This document shows, piece by piece, positions 46,615 to 54,665 of a stretch of DNA of 64,000 nucleotides. Positions within the stretch are counted from its first letter, which is position 1; each line of letters starts with the position of its first letter. The translations under genes and the position numbers were made by a program. The notes beneath the pieces were generated by a model, which did not search any database, was not told the origin of the DNA, and saw nothing but the letters and a program-made list of their open reading frames with translations. This DNA is from Paenibacillus sp. L3-i20. Its GTDB lineage: Bacteria > Bacillota > Bacilli > Paenibacillales > Paenibacillaceae. The stretch is taken from contig NZ_BQME02000001.1 in NCBI RefSeq assembly GCF_022180385.2, forward strand, positions 1,514,975 through 1,578,974, given 5' to 3'.

Positions 46615-47154
46615 TTATTTCTCATAAACCCTCGGCTTCAAAATACCGATATAAGGAAGATTGCGGTACTTCTCTGCAAAATCAAGACCATACCCAACAA
46701 CAAACTCATCCGGTAGCGTAAAGCCTTTGTAGTCCGGCTCAAGATCAACTGTACGGCGTGCAGGCTTGTCAAACAAGGTTACTACCGTTACAGATTTCGC
46801 ATTGCGGCGCTCCAGCACATCAATAAGATAGCTCAGCGTTAGACCGCTGTCGATAATATCTTCAACGATTAGCACTTCCCGTCCTTCAACCGATACATCA
46901 AGATCCTTAATAATCTTGACAACGCCAGAGGACTTTGTTGAATCACCGTAGCTTGATACTGCCATGAAATCGATCTCAAGTGGTACTGTAATTGTCTTAA
47001 CTAAATCGGACATGAAAATAAACGCGCCTTTTAGGACGCAAATAACGAGCGGATTACGCCCGTCGAAGTCAATGCTCAATTGAGCACCTAATTCACTTAC
47101 CTTTGCTCTAATCTGATCTTCGCTGTATAGAACGTCCTGAATGTCGTTTTGCAA
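46615..47154 (-). CDS. hpt: hypoxanthine phosphoribosyltransferase
   Basis: Hpt salvages hypoxanthine and guanine to IMP and GMP using PRPP. The 179-residue product has the PRPP loop [17 protein letters not shown], the early [16 protein letters not shown], and [19 protein letters not shown] near the end. In B. subtilis the same neighbour order tilS-hprT-ftsH is conserved, and TilS and HprT proteins act together to activate ftsH transcription there. A nucleoside importer encoded nearby would supply the salvage substrates. Confidence 0.96.
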   Translation of the reverse strand: MQNDIQDVLYSEDQIRAKVSELGAQLSIDFDGRNPLVICVLKGAFIFMSDLVKTITVPLEIDFMAVSSYGDSTKSSGVVKIIKDLDVSVEGREVLIVEDIIDSGLTLSYLIDVLERRNAKSVTVVTLFDKPARRTVDLEPDYKGFTLPDEFVVGYGLDFAEKYRNLPYIGILKPRVYEK

Positions 47155-47205
47155 AGTTGTAATCCTCCCACATTATACCTATGTTTATGTGTATACCCTT
47201 ACTTC

Positions 47206-48627
47206 TTATTCGTTGCTTACTGAGATGAACAACATACCCTTTGAGGAGTCGCTAGTAAGCGCATGATTGGAGCGCCGAATGCCCGGTATCCAAAGCAATC
47301 TTCCTTCACCGTCACATAGTAACGGATAAAGCTCCCTTTCTGATGGTGCAATCTTCTCGTCAACGAACATATCTTGCACTTTTTTCGAACCATTTAATCC
47401 TAAAACATGAATTCTGTCTCCTGGTTTGCGATTACGTATTTGCAATGGGAAGGTTAACAACGTGGTATCGAAGCAAGCTTCGAATCGTGTAGTCGACTTA
47501 CGGAATTGTCCGGGTTGCAGCCACTGTAGGTGAAAGCTCCATCCGCATGGCACGACATCAAGTCGGTCCATCCCCTCTTGTATCTTGTAACCATAATGAT
47601 CTGGAGTGAATCCCTTCTCATGCTGCGAGATCTTAAGCCATCGCATCACATCATATTCACGCAAGCATTGGATTCCACCCTGGGCGTTCATTTTCCATGT
47701 TGCAGGTGCGCTTGTAGACGCCGCCAGCCTCATCGTTTCAACCCCGCCATAGGATAAGTTTTCCGTTTCATGCGAAAGATAACTTAATATTAGTTTAATC
47801 AATCTCCTTTGTAAAGCGACATGGAGCTGCCCTAGATCAGTACAATTGATCACGCACTCATTAGGTCTTATCCGAACCAGTCTATTGAATAATTCACCTG
47901 CTTGCTGCTCCATCCAATCATCTTCAGCTCCCGCTACTTCCGCGAGTCGCTGCAAGGACATAGAAAGCTGTGGATTAAACTGTGACAAGTACGGTAGTAC
48001 ATCCAAACGAATCGTGTTACGGAAGTAATAGCGTTCTTCATTGCTGCTATCCGTGCAGAATGGGATCGCATAGTCTTCGCAATAGCGAAGAAGGTCGAAC
48101 TTATTCTTACGGAGTAGCGGCCTTATGAGTTCCATGTTTTTTTCGCTTCGTTTGCTCCCCATCCCAGCTAGGCCAGTAAGCCCCGTTCCCCTAATCAAGC
48201 GCATCATAACCGTTTCCGCCTGATCGTCTCCATGATGGGCTAACGCAATTCGGCTAGCTCCGCTCTGCTTTGCAACCTTATGAAGAAACTCATACCGCTT
48301 CTCACGTGCCGCCGCTTGCAAATTTAGACGATTTTTTTCTATGTATGTAGGAAGATCAAGCGTGATTGTTTCTGCATGTATACCTAGACTCTCTGCGTAT
48401 GTTTTCACTACATTAAGCTCGTTCTCTGACTCTTCACCACGAAAGCCGTGATTGACGTGTGCGACAATAAGCGACAGATCTTGCGACACAGCCAGTGTAT
48501 GCAACATATGCAGAAGTGCCATAGAATCTGCTCCACCGGATACCGCTACGACGATGGTATCACCTGGTGACCATAGACCTTTATCTGTCGCTTCCTTCAT
48601 TAATTCAATATGTATTGGCTCATTCAT
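47206..48627 (-). CDS. tilS: tRNA(Ile)-lysidine synthetase
   Basis: TilS changes the wobble C of tRNA-Ile(CAU) to lysidine so that it reads AUA. The product of about 473 residues has the PP-loop ATP motif VVAVSGGADSMALLHML, VAHVNHGFRGEESENELN and ALAHHGDDQAETVMMRLIRG with the substrate-binding HHxDDQAET segment. A C-terminal domain near FPLQIRNRKPGDRIHVLGLNG and KKVQDMFVDEKI completes it. The frame opens at 48750, inside the upstream kinase gene. The ATG at 48627 is chosen for homology, with the ATG at 48636 (closer to GGAGG) as an alternative. Confidence 0.95.
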   Translation of the reverse strand: MNEPIHIELMKEATDKGLWSPGDTIVVAVSGGADSMALLHMLHTLAVSQDLSLIVAHVNHGFRGEESENELNVVKTYAESLGIHAETITLDLPTYIEKNRLNLQAAAREKRYEFLHKVAKQSGASRIALAHHGDDQAETVMMRLIRGTGLTGLAGMGSKRSEKNMELIRPLLRKNKFDLLRYCEDYAIPFCTDSSNEERYYFRNTIRLDVLPYLSQFNPQLSMSLQRLAEVAGAEDDWMEQQAGELFNRLVRIRPNECVINCTDLGQLHVALQRRLIKLILSYLSHETENLSYGGVETMRLAASTSAPATWKMNAQGGIQCLREYDVMRWLKISQHEKGFTPDHYGYKIQEGMDRLDVVPCGWSFHLQWLQPGQFRKSTTRFEACFDTTLLTFPLQIRNRKPGDRIHVLGLNGSKKVQDMFVDEKIAPSERELYPLLCDGEGRLLWIPGIRRSNHALTSDSSKGMLFISVSNE

Positions 48628-48671
48628 CGCGTCCATCTGCCTCCGTTCGCAGGTATGTAGAGCGTTCATCG

Positions 48672-49595
48672 TTAAAGCACTTGACGCAGTAGCCAGAAGA
48701 TCGATACTGCGAGCAGTAGACCCGAGGTTGCCATAAAACCTTTCAACCACACCGGTGTAGCGTTCGGCCTTCTGCCCTCTCTTCTATGCATCATGAGACG
48801 CCATGATTCTGCACCTTCGGCCGCATTTGCAAATTCACCTGCAAGCGCTTTTTGGAGCCATGGGATGATTGGCAAAAGCCCCGGGCAATGACTAGCGATA
48901 TCCAGTAGATCCGCATACGAACGATTCTGCGGCAAGAGCTCCTTAGAAAGCATGTGAAGTCGCTTTGGATCATGCAGTTGAATACACAATACGCTAAAGG
49001 AAAACAAATCGTACCTTGGATCCGCTGAACGAGAGCCACAATTCCAGTAACCCCGGTCGTAAATTTCGGTAAATTGGCGAACACTCTTACCGATTGCAGT
49101 CACACCGCCATAATCCACGAGCTCGACATGACCGTAGTCAGCAACCATAACGTTCTCCACCTTCAAATCTCCGAACACCCAGCCCGTCCGATGCAACTTG
49201 GCTAACTTACCAAGCAGATTCAGACCAACAAGGGGAAACCATTCGGATCCCTGCTCCTTCAAATAGCTTGCGAGCGTCGTACCTCGCACATATCTCATAA
49301 TATAAAAGGAGTATTCACGTCCGTTCGGACCGTATAAATCATCAACATCAAAGAGGAAAGCTTCTTTGCCAGGTTCGTTCTGTCCTGCTATAGACTTCAG
49401 TACGTTAATCTCCGACTGCAAATCGACCGCATCAATTCCAACCTTCATAGCGAACCAGTCTCGATCCTTCTGGACTAAATAAACTTTCCCATTCGCTCCT
49501 TCGCCGAGCAAACGTTCTACGCGATATCTGCCTTGCTTCCACTTGCCGACGACGATATTCCCTCGCCGAAGCTCAAACTTAAACGACGTAGTCAC
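48672..49595 (-). CDS. Hanks-type serine/threonine kinase with C-terminal membrane anchor (YabT-like)
   Basis: This 307-residue kinase occupies the yabT slot. It has the Gly-rich loop LLGEGANGKVYLV and the ATP lysine in FAMKV (residue 51). The catalytic HRD is replaced by VFGDLKVENVM (Phe-Gly-Asp), and DFG by VDYGG. The catalytic Asp and the following Asn are retained, so activity remains possible. It ends with one membrane helix (FMATSGLLLAVSIFWLLRQV) and no outside sensor domain, as in YabT of B. subtilis, which is stimulated by DNA and acts in sporulation. Its start overlaps the VWA gene by 17 bases. Confidence 0.88.
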   Translation of the reverse strand: MTTSFKFELRRGNIVVGKWKQGRYRVERLLGEGANGKVYLVQKDRDWFAMKVGIDAVDLQSEINVLKSIAGQNEPGKEAFLFDVDDLYGPNGREYSFYIMRYVRGTTLASYLKEQGSEWFPLVGLNLLGKLAKLHRTGWVFGDLKVENVMVADYGHVELVDYGGVTAIGKSVRQFTEIYDRGYWNCGSRSADPRYDLFSFSVLCIQLHDPKRLHMLSKELLPQNRSYADLLDIASHCPGLLPIIPWLQKALAGEFANAAEGAESWRLMMHRREGRRPNATPVWLKGFMATSGLLLAVSIFWLLRQVL

Positions 49596-50304
49596 CCATC
49601 ATCCCATCCGTTTCATGTCTGCTCTTCCTGCCGTAATCACCTTGCCGGTAATAATCTACGACCCCCATAATAGCAGGTCCTGTAGGTGTCGTCCCACCCA
49701 TTTGGAGCTTAGGGAAGATGGATTGGATACCATTTAGATGACTCGTCCACGCCAAATCCATCTTGCAATCATCTCCATGCTTTGATCCAGGGAAATGAAA
49801 GACGGAAATTTCGCTGCGACCTTGCCTAGCTTGTAAGCTCAGCATCAGATCGTGAATCGCTTCCTCGACCGCTGCAAGCTTCGGCTTCATACTGGCACTC
49901 GCATCAATCAGCAGCGCCACTTGTAATGCCGACGTTTCACCGAGCTCGTCGATGACACGCACGACTTCGCCCCGCTTCTCTGGCGGAAGCGCCTCAATAG
50001 CACCATTGCCAAGCACTTGCTTCAGTTCCTTTTGTACAGCAACCTGAATCGTTTGCAATACTGTCTTGCGCGTCATCATCTGCACGGTATGCGAAAGCTG
50101 ACGCATGTTGACCATCCGACTTAATCCCCCGCCAGCACGGGCAATCTCATCAATTTCTGTCGCCCCTAGTTCGCCGACATCTCCATGATCCAGTACGCCT
50201 ACCACATTCACATTAATGCCTTCAGACTTCGCATGTGCGGCTGCCACTACCGGGCTTATTCCCACATTGGAACACCCGTCTGTAATTAACAATATTTGCT
50301 TCAT
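49579..50304 (-). CDS. VWA domain protein (YabS-like)
   Basis: The product of about 241 residues has an N-terminal Rossmann-like region, MKQILLITDGCSNVGISPVV, and a von Willebrand factor A domain (from about residue 125). The metal-ion-dependent adhesion site is visible as LLIDASASMKPKLAAVEEAI (DxSxS), with a Thr/Asp further on near GGTTPTGPAI. The ATG at 50304 with GGAGGG is preferred over the 84-bp longer frame. In B. subtilis yabS is in the same place, just after spoIIE and before the kinase. spoIIE is not present here; a PTS operon lies upstream instead. Confidence 0.88.
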   Translation of the reverse strand: MKQILLITDGCSNVGISPVVAAAHAKSEGINVNVVGVLDHGDVGELGATEIDEIARAGGGLSRMVNMRQLSHTVQMMTRKTVLQTIQVAVQKELKQVLGNGAIEALPPEKRGEVVRVIDELGETSALQVALLIDASASMKPKLAAVEEAIHDLMLSLQARQGRSEISVFHFPGSKHGDDCKMDLAWTSHLNGIQSIFPKLQMGGTTPTGPAIMGVVDYYRQGDYGRKSRHETDGMMGDYVV

Positions 50305-50340
50305 GACCTTATCCCTCCAATTTTCCGTGTGCGCGGAAAT

Positions 50341-50371
50341 GAAAAGCTTATCTATCAGCTTTTCCTTTTTT
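50341..50371 (+). terminator. hairpin between the PTS operon and the VWA gene
   Basis: GAAAAGCT / AGCTTTTC with an 8-nt loop, followed by CCTTTTTT on the plus strand. No plus-strand gene ends here, and on the minus strand only a weak T-run follows. It may instead be a weak terminator for the PTS transcript or an RNA structure in the VWA mRNA leader. Confidence 0.3.
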
Positions 50372-50487
50372 GGGAGAGATAAACTCACTAGAGTTGCAAA
50401 TTACGTGAATAGCCACCTTTCCTTCTCATATTATTGAACATGTTAAGTCTATCATTGGCTGAAATTTGTTCATTACTAATCATTATA

Positions 50488-51768
50488 TCATAGCAACCAT
50501 TTCAAAAGAGCGCCTATAATAGCAAAGTCAGAGTCAGCAAAGCTGGTACGTATAATATGTAGCTCTTGGAATATATAAAGGCTTAAGATAGGCAAAAAAG
50601 ATATAAGCACACCTTGCATGAAGCTTCCGACAATCGCCCCCTTCTTCCCGCCATACACACTTCCAAAGAAGGCACTAGCTGCGCCAGCGAAGAAATGTGT
50701 CATAATGCCTGGAATAACGACGCTCATATTCAGCATGGCTTGGATAAATGCACTGCACATTCCCCCTACCAAACTTGAGACAAACCCGATCACAACGAGC
50801 GATGGCGAAATAGGAAACAGAACTGAACTGTCCACAGCAGGGATAGCATTCGGCACGATTTTGTCACTAATACCTTTAAAGGAAACTAATAACTGCTCAG
50901 TAAACATGCGAACACCGCTTATGATCACGTAAAAACCTGCTGCAAACACAATCGAATATTTTATTGCAAATACTAGTGTATTCTGATCGTTGCTCATATC
51001 GGCCATAACATCCTTATTCGTCAGCAAAGCTGTTCCACCGAACAGAATCATCATAAATAACGTTAACACCACATTCGTATCCGAAAAGAAAGGGAGTGCT
51101 CCTATCTTCCGCTTCGAAGTCGGTTTCCTTTCAACTGATGTCTCTACTTTCTTCTGTCCCCCTCCAAAAAGCCACTTACCCATATATCCTGACAATAAAC
51201 AACCAACTGTGCCAAAGAAACCGACAGCAATCGGTTTATCACCTGTTAGCTTTCGTACGAATGGCTGTGTAATGGCTGGAAATATGGCAAGCATGAATCC
51301 TAACAGAATCCCTCCGCTTATTAATTTTACGAACGTAAAGGCGCCATTAATCGTAAGAATAGCAGCAATCATCGATGCCATGTACAAGATATAGTAACCA
51401 TTTAAAAATATATATTTAAATCGTGTAATTCTCGCTACGACAATATTAGCCAAAATCCCAACAAACATAACGATTGTCGTCTCAAAGCTATAATCCATTT
51501 GCAATATAGCCATCATGGACTCGTTGCTTGGCACGATACCGAACAGTTGAAATGCATTTTGGAACATAGAAACAAAAATAGACAGCGACTCAATAATCAT
51601 TTGTGACCCAAAAAGGATGAGTGTATATCCGATCAACGTATGGATCGTACCTGATGCCACTTGACTTGCACTTTTGCGCTGTGTAATCAGCCCAATAAAA
51701 ACAAACAACGCGATAATGAACATCGGCTCTCTAAATAAAGAAAGTACCATTTGATCAAACATAACCAT
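50488..51768 (-). CDS. PTS permease EIIC, ascorbate/UlaA-type
   Basis: This 426-residue membrane component of the SgaT/UlaA superfamily moves and helps phosphorylate a carbohydrate. It has about eleven hydrophobic segments, an amphipathic N-terminus and a charged cytoplasmic loop (about residues 205-225, KKVETSVERKPTSKRK). SgaT-family cues include TLIGYTLILFGSQMIIESL and the late HFFAGAASAFFGSVYGGKKG. It overlaps the EIIB gene by 14 bases. The family includes transporters for ascorbate and for other, unidentified pentose- or uronate-like substrates, so ascorbate itself is only one candidate. Confidence 0.85.
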   Translation of the reverse strand: MVMFDQMVLSLFREPMFIIALFVFIGLITQRKSASQVASGTIHTLIGYTLILFGSQMIIESLSIFVSMFQNAFQLFGIVPSNESMMAILQMDYSFETTIVMFVGILANIVVARITRFKYIFLNGYYILYMASMIAAILTINGAFTFVKLISGGILLGFMLAIFPAITQPFVRKLTGDKPIAVGFFGTVGCLLSGYMGKWLFGGGQKKVETSVERKPTSKRKIGALPFFSDTNVVLTLFMMILFGGTALLTNKDVMADMSNDQNTLVFAIKYSIVFAAGFYVIISGVRMFTEQLLVSFKGISDKIVPNAIPAVDSSVLFPISPSLVVIGFVSSLVGGMCSAFIQAMLNMSVVIPGIMTHFFAGAASAFFGSVYGGKKGAIVGSFMQGVLISFLPILSLYIFQELHIIRTSFADSDFAIIGALLKWLL

Positions 51769-52036
51769 TTTCCTTCAAATAGAAATCCACTTTTTCCTTC
51801 AGTTCCTCGCTGTCCAACACATTTTCTATTAAAACGACGGTACCCTTATTCCCAAGCGGTGCAAATTCGTGGTTGATCGTCGTAATATATAAATCGCTCG
51901 CCGTTGACCGGGCTGTCATAAGGTCTATATGTTGAATCTGCGCATGAATGCCATGCGCCTTGAATATTTGCTCTGTTTGGAGTCGAAGCAAAAAGCTTGT
52001 ACCGAGCCCCAGGCTGCATACTACCGATACGTTCAA
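51755..52036 (-). CDS. PTS EIIB component, ascorbate/lactose-type
   Basis: This 93-residue cytoplasmic phosphocarrier has the active-site Cys at residue 7 in the P-loop VVCSLGLGTSFLLRLQTEQI, typical of EIIB-Ula. It takes phosphate from an EIIA domain and passes it to the sugar bound in EIIC. The only EIIA nearby is the C-terminal domain of the regulator encoded upstream, which could serve both regulation and transport. Its start overlaps the regulator stop by four bases. Confidence 0.9.
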   Translation of the reverse strand: MNVSVVCSLGLGTSFLLRLQTEQIFKAHGIHAQIQHIDLMTARSTASDLYITTINHEFAPLGNKGTVVLIENVLDSEELKEKVDFYLKENGYV

Positions 52037-54225
52037 GGCGTCTCATCCTTTACCGAATTAATCAACTCGAGGGCAGTTTCTGTTCTGTAGGTCTGAAGTA
52101 GACGTTCGAGCTTGTCTTTGTCCATCAGCAGACCTGTCAGTTCCTTAAGCGCCGGAAGATGACTATGCCCGTCCGACGATGCGAAAATAATAATTAAACT
52201 TACGGGATCAAACTTGCTGTGCCCAAAGGAAATCGGTTTATATAATGTAATCAAACTCATACATGTTTTCAGTACGCCGTCTGACGGCTTCGCATGCGGC
52301 ATTGCAATTCCTGGTGATATAACACAATAAGGTCCCAGAGGACCTGCACGTTCACAGCTCTTCAATAGCGCATCGACATATCTCGGCAATATATGATTTT
52401 GTGCCAAAAGCATGTTTGCACCTTCTCGAACAGCGCTTCTCCAATCAGAATAAGTCGCCTGCAGCTTAACTGTTGAGGAGGTTAGCAATTCACCAAGACT
52501 TGGGGTCGACTCTACGATTTCTTGAACTGGGGCATCCTTCACGGTAGGAACAGACTCTATTTCCGGCTGCAACTGGAAAAGTGTCTGAAGCTCGTCTCTT
52601 AGCCCCTTCTCGTCTGTGATGAGACAATGCCGAGCAATAATTTCCATAACCCCTTCATATTTGAGCCGCTGATCGGAGGGAGACGAACCTTTGCTGTCTA
52701 GCAGCGCATTAAGGTTGGCACAATCCTCCTCGGTTAATAACGGGTTTACTTGCAAATAAGGAATCGGTGTCTGATCGAGATAAATAGTAGATACAATTAA
52801 ATCGATATCGAGCATCGTACGCTGTAGAAATGCTTGATAAGATAACGTCTCTACAATTTCAAGATTAGGAAACTGACTCCGAAGTCGTGACTCCAAAATT
52901 CGTGCTGTACCTATACCTGATGAGCAGACGGTAACTACTCGTATTTTGTGCAGCTGATTGTTCATTTGACGTTCTACAGCTGCGCAGAAATGAAGCGTAA
53001 TGTATGCAATCTCCTCATCAATAATTGTCTTCCCCGTGAAACTGTCGATCGATAAGCAAGCCCTTTTTACACAAGTGAACAAATTCATGTACTTCTTTTG
53101 TATATCAGCAGCAAATGGGTCTGCAAGCTGCATATCAAATTGAACACGATGTATCGTCGGTATGAGATGAAGCAGCAGATCGTTGAACAGCTTTTCGAAA
53201 CCGCCGAATTTATAACCTAAGCTAAGTTCCACCTGCAAAATAAGATCATGACAGATCACTTCGATCGGCCTTAGGCTAGCTGCTGACTGCTCCTGTCTTG
53301 CATCCTTATGAATGCTTGTACAAAGGATATATAACATCATGTTTACAACTTCCGGCTCAGGAAATGCAATGTCGAAGTAGGCCGCAATATGATCACACAT
53401 CTCACGTACAACGTCGAACTCACGCAGCTTTTGTAATCTAGCTTCATCAGGCACGACATAATCTCCGATATTACCCGTCTTAAGACGTTCAATCGTAACG
53501 CCAATATGAATAATAAGGGTAGAAAAAGAAATATCCGTAAACACAATATCAAGCTGCTTCTCTAATTGGTGTACAGCCATCTTAAGAAATTCAACCTTCT
53601 TCGCATCGAATAAATCACCAATCATGGAAGCGATTTCAGGATTAAGCTCGCTGAGTGTAAGTGAAAAGTCCTTCACAAGTTTTGCAATATTGTCTTTGTT
53701 GGCATCTGCCAGCAGCAGTTCCATTACAGCTCTTCGCTTGAAACGCTCCTCACCCTCTACATAAATACCTCTATTTGTTTTTTTCACTAATTTCATTTGC
53801 TTCTGAAGCAGCCATTCTTCCACACTGCTCAAATCTTTCACAATCGTGGTGCGGCTGACCATTAGTATTTCTGCTAACTTCTCTAGTGTAATTGGATTGT
53901 CCGTCTTAAATAATTGAAGAACAATTCTCATCTTTCGTTCGTCCTTGGACATGAAGTAGTCATACGGTTGCAAGGAGCGAATGAGATCAGATAGCCGTTC
54001 ACAATCACCAGCCGATAGTGTATGAAGCAATCCCTTTGTCTTGCTGCGGATTAGCGGACTAAACCAATGTTCCTTTAGAAATGCATCAATCGTATTTAAA
54101 TCAGACAGGATCGTCCGATAGGTGACATTAAACGTTACTGCAAGTTCGCCCGGCTTTACTGGGTCTTGAGAAATAATGATTTTCAGAATCTCGATACAAC
54201 GGAAATTGATCATATTAGCCTCCAA
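52033..54225 (-). CDS. PRD-containing transcriptional activator with EIIB-like and EIIA domains (MtlR/ManR-like)
   Basis: This 730-residue regulator has two N-terminal helix-turn-helix motifs (AVTFNVTYRTILSDLNTI; LAEILMVSRTTIVKDLSSV) and two PTS regulation domains (about 170-400). An EIIB-Gat-like domain has Cys in VVTVCSSGIGTARILESR, and a C-terminal EIIA type-2 domain has the phosphoryl His in ISPGIAMPHAKPSDG. Such proteins sense PTS state through phosphorylation by HPr and EII components and activate their own PTS operon. It overlaps genes on both sides (four and eleven bases), so HPr-like, regulator, EIIB and EIIC form one operon. Confidence 0.93.
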   Translation of the reverse strand: MEANMINFRCIEILKIIISQDPVKPGELAVTFNVTYRTILSDLNTIDAFLKEHWFSPLIRSKTKGLLHTLSAGDCERLSDLIRSLQPYDYFMSKDERKMRIVLQLFKTDNPITLEKLAEILMVSRTTIVKDLSSVEEWLLQKQMKLVKKTNRGIYVEGEERFKRRAVMELLLADANKDNIAKLVKDFSLTLSELNPEIASMIGDLFDAKKVEFLKMAVHQLEKQLDIVFTDISFSTLIIHIGVTIERLKTGNIGDYVVPDEARLQKLREFDVVREMCDHIAAYFDIAFPEPEVVNMMLYILCTSIHKDARQEQSAASLRPIEVICHDLILQVELSLGYKFGGFEKLFNDLLLHLIPTIHRVQFDMQLADPFAADIQKKYMNLFTCVKRACLSIDSFTGKTIIDEEIAYITLHFCAAVERQMNNQLHKIRVVTVCSSGIGTARILESRLRSQFPNLEIVETLSYQAFLQRTMLDIDLIVSTIYLDQTPIPYLQVNPLLTEEDCANLNALLDSKGSSPSDQRLKYEGVMEIIARHCLITDEKGLRDELQTLFQLQPEIESVPTVKDAPVQEIVESTPSLGELLTSSTVKLQATYSDWRSAVREGANMLLAQNHILPRYVDALLKSCERAGPLGPYCVISPGIAMPHAKPSDGVLKTCMSLITLYKPISFGHSKFDPVSLIIIFASSDGHSHLPALKELTGLLMDKDKLERLLQTYRTETALELINSVKDETP

Positions 54226-54484
54226 GCCCTCCGTCTGTTAAACCTTCTAAAAGCTGTAGTAAGTCGGCTGCTGCCAATACTTCGTCTGCCCCCTGTACAT
54301 CGAGTTGAACCCTCGAACCAGCCTGAACGCCAAGCAGCATAAGGGATATTGTACTCCTTAACTCAGCACTCTTTCCATCATAAGAAAGACGCATACGAGA
54401 GCGATAGTTCTCGGCCCGCTTGGAGACGATCACACATAATCTAGCATGTAGCCGGGATTTCACATTAATCTGAATGGTTATCAT
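54215..54484 (-). CDS. HPr-like phosphocarrier protein (operon-specific paralogue)
   Basis: This 89-residue HPr-fold protein has the active His at residue 13 in KSRLHARLCVIVS (usual motif GLHARPA) and a Ser at 44 in AELRSTISLMLLGV that matches regulatory Ser46. It carries Leu-Cys in place of the usual Pro-Ala after the Arg, and its acidic-hydrophobic C-terminal helix is otherwise typical. General HPr is encoded with enzyme I; a second copy leading a PRD-regulator/PTS operon suggests a dedicated carrier for this regulator. First gene of the operon, divergent from the ABC importer. Confidence 0.9.
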   Translation of the reverse strand: MITIQINVKSRLHARLCVIVSKRAENYRSRMRLSYDGKSAELRSTISLMLLGVQAGSRVQLDVQGADEVLAAADLLQLLEGLTDGGLGG

Positions 54485-54510
54485 TTCAACACTTCCACAT
54501 GTATGTTTAT

Positions 54511-54526
54511 ACCTATTTTAATAGGT
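54511..54526. promoter_or_regulatory. palindrome ACCTAT-TTTA-ATAGGT in the divergent promoter region
   Basis: A perfect 6-bp inverted repeat in the ~180-bp interval between the HPr-like gene and the ABC permease gene, with a further ATAGGTAT at 54545. It is placed where an operator for the PRD activator would be expected. Inferred only. Confidence 0.35.
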
Positions 54527-54665
54527 GCACACAGCACGAACAAGATAGGTATTTCACCACATTATTTCACAATCCAATATGAATAAAAGTGAACCAATGG
54601 GTAATTGTGGAACTGTCAATGCCACTCCTATAATGAAATTATCATCCAGAAAGGGGAGGATCATC

